Shown: in pieces, positions 1 to 6,365 of the stretch
Position numbering within the stretch: the stretch's first letter is position 1
Layout: each line of letters opens with the position of its first letter
Program-made: the position numbers and the translations under genes
From: Selenomonadaceae bacterium
GTDB taxonomy: Bacteria; Bacillota; Negativicutes; Selenomonadales; Selenomonadaceae
Direction: 5' to 3'
Assembly (NCBI GenBank): GCA_016280345.1
Contig: JAEEGN010000259.1
Coordinates: forward strand, 1 to 15,273
Length of the DNA stretch: 15,273 nucleotides
Notes under the pieces: generated by a model
The model's database searches: none
The model's input: only the letters and a program-made list of their open reading frames with translations
Told to the model about the DNA's origin: nothing

Positions 1-149
1 TGAGCCGGGCTACGGCGGAGAACACGCAGACGATCTCGGCGGCGGCCGAGGAGCAGTCGGCGTCCAGTCAGGAAATCGCCTCGGCGTCTCATTCGCTGGC
101 GGACCTGGCCACCGAGCTGCAGAACGCCACGAACCAGTTCACGATTTGA
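1..149 (+). CDS. Methyl-accepting chemotaxis protein, C-terminal end (partial)
   Basis: The gene enters from the left edge and stops with TGA at 147-149; reading from base 3 gives about 48 residues. They contain the end of an MCP signalling coiled coil: Ser/Ala/Glu/Gln heptads with AAAEEQSASSQEIA, followed by a tail ending in NQFTI. This is typical of the last helix of the MCP four-helix bundle that lies antiparallel in the cytoplasm and bears methylation sites. The sensor domain, membrane segments and CheA/CheW-binding tip lie outside the window, so the ligand cannot be inferred. There is no C-terminal CheR-docking pentapeptide. CheV about 6 kb downstream agrees with a motile, chemotactic host. 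The gene ends at a terminator shared with the convergent phosphatase gene. Confidence 0.88.
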   Translation, partial: SRATAENTQTISAAAEEQSASSQEIASASHSLADLATELQNATNQFTI

Positions 150-171
150 GAACCGGGTTAACCGGCAAAAC

Positions 172-205
172 AAAAGCCGCTCCCTTGGCTGGGGGAGCGG
201 CTTTT
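172..205. terminator. Bidirectional intrinsic terminator between the MCP and ppx/gppA genes
   Basis: A perfect 13-bp stem (AAAAGCCGCTCCC pairing with its complement at 193-205) encloses a short loop. T-runs on both strands (CTTTTCTG on plus, TTTTGTTTTG on minus) let it end both convergent genes. Confidence 0.85.
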
Positions 206-224
206 CTGTGCCGGTCGGGGGGCG

Positions 225-1151
225 CTAGGCGGTTATGATGGTGGTCAGCGCGGGGAATTCCCGGTAGAGGAAGCCCTCCCTGACGCCGGAATCGCTGTAG
301 GTGATGGTCGTCGCGCCGAAGCGCCGGGTGATGGCTTCGGCCAGGATGAGGCCGGGAATCAACGTGTGGAGGCGGTCCGGCTCCGCCCGCATCAGGATCA
401 CGGCGTCCGCCTCGGAGAGCCCCGCCGCCGGCGAGAAGCGGCGGATCATATCCGGCAGGCGGCGGACGTCGATGGTGAGGTTGCTTTTTGGCAGACCATA
501 GAGAGCGTTATAGACGTTCTTCCCGCCCTTGAAGGTGCCGCCGATGCCGCCGATGGCAGGAGCGGATACGCCGGTGAATCCGGGCAGCGCGTCCACCGCG
601 GCGGCGGCCAGTTCTTCGAGACGCGCCGCCTCCTCCGGCGAAGGCAGCGTCCCGGTAACGATGCCCGTCCGCAGCGACAGGGAACCCGCCGGCAGGCTTG
701 CTTTCTCCCGGATGGCGGCGCCTTCATAGGCTACCAGCTCCGTGCTGCCGCCGCCAATGTCCACGAGAAGGCCGCGTATCGTGCCGAGACCGCGGGCGGC
801 GGCCAGGAAGTCCAACTCCGCCTCCTCCTCGCCGGAAATCACCCGGATGGGGAAGCCGCCGCGCCGCGACAGCTCCGCCACCGCCACCCGGCTGTTGGCG
901 GCGTTGCGCAGGGCCGCGGTGGTAAAGGCGGTAACCTGCGTGATGCCGAATTCGTCCAGGAAATGCCGGAACGCCTCCAGCACTTCCCCGGCCGCGTCGA
1001 TGCCGGCCTCGGTCATGACGCCGTCCCGCACATAGCCGGCCAGTCCCACGATGCGTTTCTTCTTCAGTACCATGACCGCCCGGTTGTCCTGTATCTGATA
1101 GACCGCCAGCCGCATGGTGTTCGAGCCGATGTCGATGACCGCCTGGATCAA
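225..1151 (-). CDS. Ppx/GppA family phosphatase (exopolyphosphatase or ppGpp-linked)
   Basis: This 308-residue protein has the ASKHA (actin/Hsp70-like) fold of Ppx/GppA enzymes, which hydrolyse polyphosphate ends or the 5' phosphate of pppGpp in the cytoplasm. Visible motifs are phosphate-1 DIGSNTMRL at residues 7-15, the catalytic-region GEEEA at 108-111, and phosphate-2 DIGGGST at 131-137. About 300 residues is the short form with only the catalytic domain; it lacks the C-terminal HD-like extension of E. coli Ppx. The start is TTG (minus strand of 1149-1151), chosen because AAGGAGGGG lies at a suitable distance and the next residues match the family N-terminus. A sigma-A promoter precedes it. 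The family is secure, but polyphosphate and pppGpp cannot be distinguished as substrates from sequence alone. Confidence 0.9.
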   Translation of the reverse strand: MIQAVIDIGSNTMRLAVYQIQDNRAVMVLKKKRIVGLAGYVRDGVMTEAGIDAAGEVLEAFRHFLDEFGITQVTAFTTAALRNAANSRVAVAELSRRGGFPIRVISGEEEAELDFLAAARGLGTIRGLLVDIGGGSTELVAYEGAAIREKASLPAGSLSLRTGIVTGTLPSPEEAARLEELAAAAVDALPGFTGVSAPAIGGIGGTFKGGKNVYNALYGLPKSNLTIDVRRLPDMIRRFSPAAGLSEADAVILMRAEPDRLHTLIPGLILAEAITRRFGATTITYSDSGVREGFLYREFPALTTIITA

Positions 1152-1213
1152 GGGGCGTCCCCTCCTTCGCGTCCCGGGCTGCCGGACGCCGTCGTTTTTG
1201 CTGTTCCACTCTT

Positions 1214-1242
1214 ATTATAACCGGCCCGGGCGGCGCTTTCAA
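1214..1242 (-). promoter_or_regulatory. Sigma-A promoter of the Ppx/GppA gene
   Basis: On the minus strand TTGAAA (1242-1237), a 17-bp spacer and a perfect TATAAT (1219-1214) lie about 60 bp before the TTG start. The promoter diverges from the ctsR promoter. Confidence 0.75.
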
Positions 1243-1293
1243 GGTGACGGGCGCCGCTTTCGTCCCGTTTTCCGTACGCCGGGAAAAATTTTC

Positions 1294-1322
1294 TTGCCAA
1301 AGAGCAAAAAGTCAAATATAAT
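1294..1322 (+). promoter_or_regulatory. Sigma-A promoter of the ctsR operon
   Basis: TTGCCA at 1294-1299 and a perfect TATAAT at 1317-1322 are separated by exactly 17 bp. An AGTCAAA heptad abuts the -10 box and two more lie just after it, where a bound repressor would block polymerase. Confidence 0.85.
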
Positions 1323-1346
1323 ATAGGCAAAAGTCAAATAGTCAAT
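1310..1346 (+). promoter_or_regulatory. Probable CtsR operator (AGTCAAA heptads)
   Basis: Heptads are AGTCAAA at 1310-1316, AGTCAAA at 1332-1338 and AGTCAAT at 1340-1346, with a weaker AGGCAAA at 1325-1331. The published CtsR site is two (A/G)GTCAAA heptads with a 3-bp gap, a 10-bp repeat. Here the best pair has a 1-bp gap, an 8-bp repeat. Position over the promoter of ctsR itself supports autoregulation; the exact binding register is inferred. Confidence 0.7.
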
Positions 1347-1414
1347 CCAGGAATCCCGTTCCGGAGCGCCAGAAAACTCCGGAGAAACGATCTGCTGTTT
1401 ATGAAGGTGATACT

Positions 1415-1861
1415 ATGAGCAATATCGCGGATTTGATTGAGAGCTATATCCTGCGCCAACTGGCGGCCCAGGAAAACGGCCACGTGGAGCTTCGCCGGAC
1501 GGACATCGCCGACAAGATTTCCTGCGCCCCGTCGCAGATCAGCTACGTGCTGAGCACCCGGTTCACGCCGGCCCGGGGGTTTGTCGTGGAGTCGCGGCGG
1601 GGGTTGGGCGGATTCATCCGCATCGCCCAGGTGCCGGTGGAGAACCTCGTCTATCAGGACATGATGGACAAGATCGACGAGGACACGCCCCTGGAGACGG
1701 TACAGTCGATGGTGGGCTACCTGCTGAAGCATCAGATGATTTCGAACCGGGAGGCGGCGCTTCTGATGCCGGCGGTCCATGCCGCCTATGAGGACATGGA
1801 GCCCGCGCCACGGGTGAAGTTCCTGAAGACGTTGCTTTTGACGCTGGAGCGCCTGTCCTGA
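1415..1861 (+). CDS. ctsR: CtsR, transcriptional repressor of clp/heat-shock genes
   Basis: CtsR is a dimeric winged-helix repressor that binds tandem heptads in clp promoters and releases them on heat shock. This 148-residue protein matches the usual length (about 150). Residues 1-75 hold the DNA-binding domain, including LRRTDIADKISCAPSQISYV and the wing ESRRGLGGFIRI (59-70); the rest is the helical dimerisation domain that ends near LLLTLERLS. Arg62, the position reported as an McsB target in Bacillus-type CtsR, is present. The wing loop, normally a tetraglycine that senses temperature in B. subtilis, reads G-L-G-G, with Leu at position 64. The ATG has a GAAGGTG ribosome site. It is the first gene of a four-gene operon and probably represses its own promoter through the upstream heptads. 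Confidence 0.96.
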   Translation: MSNIADLIESYILRQLAAQENGHVELRRTDIADKISCAPSQISYVLSTRFTPARGFVVESRRGLGGFIRIAQVPVENLVYQDMMDKIDEDTPLETVQSMVGYLLKHQMISNREAALLMPAVHAAYEDMEPAPRVKFLKTLLLTLERLS

Positions 1862-1927
1862 GAGGCTTCGGGACCGCGGGGACGCTTTGCCCGCGTGACG
1901 GAGCTCCGGCAGTAAAGGAGGATTACG

Positions 1928-2479
1928 ATGCTTTGCGACGATTGTCATAAGAACGAGGCCCATATCCATATCCGCCAGGTCAGCCCGGAGGGGAGTTTTG
2001 ACAAGAACCTCTGCGAGGAATGCGCGGCGAAATACGGGGGCTTCTCCGGCCAGCCGGGGACGGGGAACCTCACGGTCAACGATCTCCTGCGGGGTATTTT
2101 CGGCAGCCTGCCCCGGCAGAAGGCGGAGGAGGAGACGGCCGTCCCGGGCCTGGCCTGCCCGAACTGTGGCATGACGTACCAGGATTTTGCCCGCAGCGGC
2201 AAGATTGGCTGCGGCGTCTGTTACGATACGTTCCGGGAACAGCTGGCGCCGCTGCTGACCCGCATCCACGGATCCAGCACCCACAGCGGCAAGATTCCGC
2301 GCCGGTCGGGGGGCGTCCTGGTGACGCGACACGAGATCGCGGTGCTGAAAGAGAAGCTGGCGGCGGCGGTGAAGCGCGAGGAGTACGAGAAAGCGGCCCA
2401 GTACCGCGACGAGATTCGGGCGCTGGAACAGCAGCTCGCGGCGGAGAAGAAGGAGGCGTCGGATCATGCCGGTCAATGA
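1928..2479 (+). CDS. mcsA: McsA, zinc-binding activator of McsB (UVR-domain protein)
   Basis: McsA binds and stimulates McsB and helps control CtsR and ClpC. The 183-residue protein has four CxxC pairs for zinc: Cys3/Cys6, Cys29/Cys32, Cys77/Cys80 and Cys95/Cys98, all intact. A C-terminal UVR (UvrB/UvrC-type) helical hairpin at about 137-170 contains the signature KREEYEKAAQYRDEI. The same motif occurs in the middle domain of ClpC. The start follows AAAGGAGG with a suitable gap. Its 3' end overlaps the first 14 bases of mcsB, implying translational coupling and balanced amounts of the two partners. Length and layout are normal for the family. Because the McsB partner here has an altered active site, the activating role is uncertain in this organism even though McsA itself looks complete. 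Confidence 0.95.
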   Translation: MLCDDCHKNEAHIHIRQVSPEGSFDKNLCEECAAKYGGFSGQPGTGNLTVNDLLRGIFGSLPRQKAEEETAVPGLACPNCGMTYQDFARSGKIGCGVCYDTFREQLAPLLTRIHGSSTHSGKIPRRSGGVLVTRHEIAVLKEKLAAAVKREEYEKAAQYRDEIRALEQQLAAEKKEASDHAGQ

Positions 2480-3548
2480 TCTTTACCGGGATTACCGGCT
2501 GTCCTGGTTCGGACAGCCGGGGGAGAGCAGCGACGTCGTGCTGATGAGCCGCGTCCGCCTGTCCCGCAATTTCGCCCGTCTGCCCTTTCCCAACCGGGCG
2601 GACATGAAGCAGCTTGCCGCGGTGCAGTCGATGGCGAGCAGCGTCTTCAGCGACATCGAGACCGCCGCCGGGCAGGAGTTTGACGCCGTCGGACTGGACG
2701 GATTGACGGAGCTGGAGCGGCGGGTGCTGGAAGAAAAGGATCTGATCAGCGAGTCGATGCTGGAGAGCACCCAGTACCGCAGCGCTTACATCAGCGCCGA
2801 CCGCCGGGTCAGCATCCTGGTCAATGAGGAAGATCATCTGCGCATCCAGTGCATGGCCCCTGGCCTGGATCTCACCACGCCCTTCGAGACGGCGTCGCGA
2901 ATTGACGACGCCATCGAGGCGAAGCTGGATATGGCCTTCGACGAGCGGATGGGCTACCTGACCTCCGGTCCCACGAACCTCGGCACCGGCCTCCGGGCGG
3001 AGGTGTTCATGCACCTGCCGGGGCTCGCCTATACCCGCAACATGAACAGCGTTGCTTCGACCGCCCAGCAACTCGGCATCCTGGTGCAGGGCATCGGCAG
3101 CAAGGACAACGAGACGCCGGGCAGCTTCTTCGCGGCGATGAACCAGATGACGCTGGGCTATACGGAAGCCAGCATCCTGGAAAATCTGGCCGGGGCGGTG
3201 AAGGAAATCATCGCCCACGAGCGGCGGGCCCGCAAGGCACTGCTGCTCTACTCGAAGGACCGGCTTGAAGACGCGGTCTGGCGGGCTTACGGCATCCTGC
3301 GCTACGCCCGGTCACTGGACGAAAAAGAAATCGTGGAGCTCGTCAGCAAGGTGCGCCTGGGCATCGACCTGGGGCTGCTGGACGAGCTTCCGCCGGAGGC
3401 CTGCGCCGATCTGTTGCTGGCCAGCCGATCCGAATACATCAAGAACCTTTCCGGCAGCGAGAACCTGTCGCCGCCGGAGATCGACCGCCAGCGGGCCGCC
3501 ATGGTGCGGCGCGTGCTGGCGGACCACGGACGGGAGGGAATTACATGA
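2466..3548 (+). CDS. mcsB: McsB, protein-arginine kinase homologue with altered active site
   Basis: McsB belongs to the phosphagen-kinase family and in Bacillus phosphorylates protein arginines, tagging proteins for ClpC-ClpP and inactivating CtsR. The 360-residue length is normal. Conserved parts are the ATP-binding MSRVRLSRN (27-35), NEEDHLR (120-126, including the acidic pair Glu121/Glu122) and TGLR with Arg177. Key parts have changed. The reactive cysteine of the CPTNxGT motif is Gly168 (GPTNLGTG, codon GGT where Cys would be TGT). The loop usually written RGxxGE, which supplies a phosphate-binding Arg and a catalytic-site Glu, reads QGIGSK at 208-213. Near the C-terminus the phosphoarginine-binding RDxxRA motif reads IDRQRA (339-344). 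The reading frame is intact and AAGGAGG precedes ATG. The gene overlaps mcsA by 14 bases and clpC by 4. Family membership is certain; kinase activity is doubtful, and an adaptor role is possible. Confidence 0.94.
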   Translation: MPVNDLYRDYRLSWFGQPGESSDVVLMSRVRLSRNFARLPFPNRADMKQLAAVQSMASSVFSDIETAAGQEFDAVGLDGLTELERRVLEEKDLISESMLESTQYRSAYISADRRVSILVNEEDHLRIQCMAPGLDLTTPFETASRIDDAIEAKLDMAFDERMGYLTSGPTNLGTGLRAEVFMHLPGLAYTRNMNSVASTAQQLGILVQGIGSKDNETPGSFFAAMNQMTLGYTEASILENLAGAVKEIIAHERRARKALLLYSKDRLEDAVWRAYGILRYARSLDEKEIVELVSKVRLGIDLGLLDELPPEACADLLLASRSEYIKNLSGSENLSPPEIDRQRAAMVRRVLADHGREGIT

Positions 3549-6013
3549 ACAACCGGTTTACCGCGCGCGCGGTGAAAGCGTTGAAATACGCGCAATATGA
3601 GGCGCAGGAACGGGAGCGGAGCTATATCGGCGCCGAGCATATCCTGCTGGGCCTCCTGCACGATGAGGACTGCGTCGCCGCCCAGGCCATCGACGGTCTG
3701 GGCATTGACCTCGACCTGGTGCGTGACCGGGCGGAGAGCGTTGCCGGCGGCAACGACACCGCCTCTGATAACCCCTACTACACCCCCGGCGCCAAGCGGG
3801 CGATGGAGCTGGCCTTCGAGGAAGCGCACAACCTCGGACACGGCTACATCGGCACCGAGCATATCCTGCTGGGCCTGCTGCGGGAGGAAGACAACGCCGC
3901 CGCCCATATCCTGCTTGCGCTGGGGGCGGACCTGGACCTGGCCCGGGCGAAGATTCAGGAAATCCTGGGCGAGGCGGACAATGGTGAAGAGAACAGCTTC
4001 GGCGGGAAGAAAGGCTCCAGGACGCCGCTGCTCGACCGCTACGGCCGTTCGCTGAACGACCTGGCCGCTCAGGACAAGATGGATCCCGTCATCGGCCGGG
4101 AAAAGGAAATCCAGCGGGTCATGCAGATCCTTGCCCGCCGCACGAAGAACAACCCCATCCTCATCGGCGAACCCGGCGTCGGTAAGACCGCCGTGGCCGA
4201 GGGACTGGCCCAGGCCATCGTCCGCGGCAACGCCCCCTACATGCTGTCGGGAAAACGCGTGGTCTCGCTCCCCATGGCGGCGGTGGTGGCCGGCACCAAA
4301 TACCGGGGCGAGTTCGAGGAGCGGCTGAAGAACATCATCGACGAGATCCGGCGCGACGGGAACGTCATCCTCTTCATCGACGAGCTGCATACCCTCATCG
4401 GGGCGGGCGGCGCCGAGGGATCCATTGACGCCGCCAACATCATGAAGCCCGCCCTTTCCCGGGGCGAGCTCCAGATCATCGGGGCCACGACGCTGACTGA
4501 GTACAAGAAATACTTCGAGAAGGACGCGGCGCTGGCCCGCCGCTTCCAGACCGTCAAGGTGGAAGAACCGGACGCGGCGGCGGCGGTCCGTATCCTGCGG
4601 GGACTGCGGGAAAAGTATGAAGCGTTCCACCACGCGCGGATAACCGACGAGGCCCTGGAGGCGGCGGTGAAACTGTCGCAGCGCTACATCAACAATCGCT
4701 TCCTGCCGGACAAGGCCATCGACCTGATGGACGAGGCCGCCTCGAAGGTCCGCATGAAGGCCGTGGCCCAGCCGGACAAGATCAAGGAGACGGAGCAGCG
4801 GCTGACCGCTCTTTTGGCCCGGAAGGAGGCCGCCATCAGCGCCCAGGAGTACGAGCGGGCGGCGGAACTCCGGGACGAGGAAGCCAATCTCAAGAGCGAG
4901 CTGGAGAAAGCCCGGGCCGAATGGCGGGAAGGCGAGAACACCCCCATCATCGTCGGCGAAGAGGACGTCGCGGAAGTCGTGGGCCTCTGGACCGGTATCC
5001 CGGTGCGGCGGCTGGCGGCGAAGGAGTCCGAACGGCTGCTGAACATGGAGCGGGTTATCGCCCGGCGTGTCGTCGGGCAACGGGACGCGGTGGCGGCGGT
5101 CTCCAAGGCCATCCGCCGGGCCCGCTCCGGGCTCAAGGATCCGCGCCGGCCCATCGGTTCCTTCCTCTTCCTCGGGCCCACCGGCGTCGGCAAGACCGAG
5201 CTGGCCCGGGCCCTGGCGGAGACGCTCTTCGGCAGCGAGGACAGCCTGATTCGCTTCGATATGTCGGAGTACATGGAGAAATTCACCGTTTCCCGGCTGG
5301 TGGGAGCGCCTCCCGGCTACGTCGGTTACGAGGAAGGCGGCCAGCTCACCGATGCGGTGCGTCAGCGGCCTTACGCCATCATCCTGCTGGACGAGATCGA
5401 GAAGGCCAACGCTGACGTCTTCAACCTGCTGCTGCAGGTCATGGAGGACGGCCGGCTCACCGACAGCCAGGGTCGTACCGTGGACTTCTGCAATACCGTA
5501 ATTATCATGACTTCCAATGTGGGCGCGTCCTTCCTGCGCGACGACGCTCCGGCGCTGGGTTTCTTCACGAAGGAGGAGACGCTGGACGCCCGGGACCGTC
5601 ACGCGAAAAAGCAGGTGATGGAGGAGGTCAGAAGGACTTTCAAGCCGGAATTCCTGAACCGCATCGACGAGACGCTGGTCTTCCGTTCCCTCGGCAAGCC
5701 CGAGCTCTCGGCCATCGTCGATATCCTGCTGGGCGGCCTGCGGGGGCGCCTGCGGGAGAAGGGCATCCGGCTGGAGCTCAGCCCGGCGGCCAAGGGCAAG
5801 CTCATCGAGCAGGGCACCGACTTCAAGTACGGCGCCCGACCGCTGAAGCGCGCCCTGCGGAAGTACGTCGAGGACCCCATCGCCGAGATGCTGCTGGCGA
5901 AGAAGTTCCGCGCCGGCGATACCATCTACATCAAGAAAACCGACGGCGAACTGGATTTCGTGAAGAAGACGGAAGCGCCGCGGGAAACCGCCTGTGCGGC
6001 GGCAGACCAATAA
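3545..6013 (+). CDS. clpC: ClpC, AAA+ unfoldase of the ClpCP protease
   Basis: ClpC is a hexameric ATPase that unfolds substrates and feeds them to ClpP. The 822-residue protein has the full architecture. Clp-N repeats (1-145) carry YIGAEHILLGLL and YIGTEHILLGLL; Glu31 and Glu105 correspond, within one residue, to the Bacillus phosphoarginine-binding sites. NBD1 has Walker A GEPGVGKT (208-215) and Walker B ILFIDE. A UVR-type middle domain (near 415-455) contains AQEYERAAELRDEEA. NBD2 has Walker A GPTGVGKT (544-551) and Walker B ILLDEIE. The ClpP-docking loop tripeptide LGF is at 671-673. ATG follows GGGAGGG and overlaps the mcsB stop, so translation is coupled. No clpP lies in the window, so the peptidase is encoded elsewhere. 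Last gene of the ctsR operon, closed by a strong terminator. Confidence 0.97.
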   Translation: MNNRFTARAVKALKYAQYEAQERERSYIGAEHILLGLLHDEDCVAAQAIDGLGIDLDLVRDRAESVAGGNDTASDNPYYTPGAKRAMELAFEEAHNLGHGYIGTEHILLGLLREEDNAAAHILLALGADLDLARAKIQEILGEADNGEENSFGGKKGSRTPLLDRYGRSLNDLAAQDKMDPVIGREKEIQRVMQILARRTKNNPILIGEPGVGKTAVAEGLAQAIVRGNAPYMLSGKRVVSLPMAAVVAGTKYRGEFEERLKNIIDEIRRDGNVILFIDELHTLIGAGGAEGSIDAANIMKPALSRGELQIIGATTLTEYKKYFEKDAALARRFQTVKVEEPDAAAAVRILRGLREKYEAFHHARITDEALEAAVKLSQRYINNRFLPDKAIDLMDEAASKVRMKAVAQPDKIKETEQRLTALLARKEAAISAQEYERAAELRDEEANLKSELEKARAEWREGENTPIIVGEEDVAEVVGLWTGIPVRRLAAKESERLLNMERVIARRVVGQRDAVAAVSKAIRRARSGLKDPRRPIGSFLFLGPTGVGKTELARALAETLFGSEDSLIRFDMSEYMEKFTVSRLVGAPPGYVGYEEGGQLTDAVRQRPYAIILLDEIEKANADVFNLLLQVMEDGRLTDSQGRTVDFCNTVIIMTSNVGASFLRDDAPALGFFTKEETLDARDRHAKKQVMEEVRRTFKPEFLNRIDETLVFRSLGKPELSAIVDILLGGLRGRLREKGIRLELSPAAKGKLIEQGTDFKYGARPLKRALRKYVEDPIAEMLLAKKFRAGDTIYIKKTDGELDFVKKTEAPRETACAAADQ

Positions 6014-6041
6014 GCTGCGGCCGGGGACGGTTCGCGGCCGG

Positions 6042-6122
6042 GTGGGGAACTTCCTGCTGAACCTCCTGGCCGCCGTTCTCTGGCTGTTCCGCCGCCTCGG
6101 CCGCGCCCTCCGGCGCCGCTGA
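6042..6122 (+). CDS. Possible 26-residue hydrophobic-cationic small protein
   Basis: A GTG-started frame just after clpC encodes a short hydrophobic helix (NFLLNLLAAVLWLF) followed by an arginine-rich tail (RRLGRALRRR), the pattern of single-pass or membrane-bound microproteins. The frame stays open upstream to another GTG at 5994 inside the clpC 3' end, giving 42 residues. No clear Shine-Dalgarno precedes either start, and GC-rich sequence makes arginine-rich chance frames common, so this is only a candidate. It would be co-transcribed with clpC ahead of the terminator at 6208. Confidence 0.22.
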   Translation: MGNFLLNLLAAVLWLFRRLGRALRRR

Positions 6123-6207
6123 CCGGCGTTTTTCGGCGAAGACCTTTGCTTTCGCGCAGCCAGCCATCCCGCAGCAACCGGGTGAAAAAAGCTTCATGGG
6201 GAAAAGA

Positions 6208-6247
6208 GGCCCTGGCGCCGCCGTTCGGCCGGCACCAGGGTCTTTTT
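6208..6247 (+). terminator. Terminator of the ctsR-mcsA-mcsB-clpC operon
   Basis: GGCCCTGGCGCC (6208-6219) pairs with GGCACCAGGGTC (6231-6242) with one wobble, followed by TTTTTT. Between the candidate small frame and this hairpin (6123-6207) I see no gene or clear signal. Confidence 0.85.
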
Positions 6248-6305
6248 TCATTTCCGGGAAATGGGTTCACGGCGGCGGATCCGGAGAAAGACGAATCGCG
6301 CCTCC

Positions 6306-6334
6306 TTGACAAAGGCCGCGATTTAATAGAAAAT
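6306..6334 (+). promoter_or_regulatory. Probable promoter of cheV
   Basis: A perfect TTGACA at 6306-6311 is followed after 17 bp by GAAAAT (6329-6334), a weak -10. The TAGAAAAT motif recurs 10 bp later, so the true -10 could be shifted. A start near 6341 would leave a leader of only about 25 bases before cheV. Confidence 0.55.
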
Positions 6335-6344
6335 AATAGAAAAT
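6325..6344 (+). repeat. Perfect 10-bp tandem duplication at the cheV promoter
   Basis: AATAGAAAAT occurs twice back to back (6325-6334 and 6335-6344), covering the probable -10 box. It offers two alternative -10 placements one helical turn apart. Confidence 0.9.
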
Positions 6345-6365
6345 GGAAAGAATGGGGCGGAGGTC

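Noticed and set aside
366..1220. A 284-codon plus-strand frame opposite the Ppx/GppA gene
   Set aside because: It is the antisense shadow of a clearly conserved protein, with no start signals or recognisable domain.
3302..6010. A 902-codon open frame on the minus strand opposite clpC
   Set aside because: It is a shadow of the GC-rich clpC coding frame: its product is low-complexity with no family signature, while the plus strand encodes an intact ClpC.
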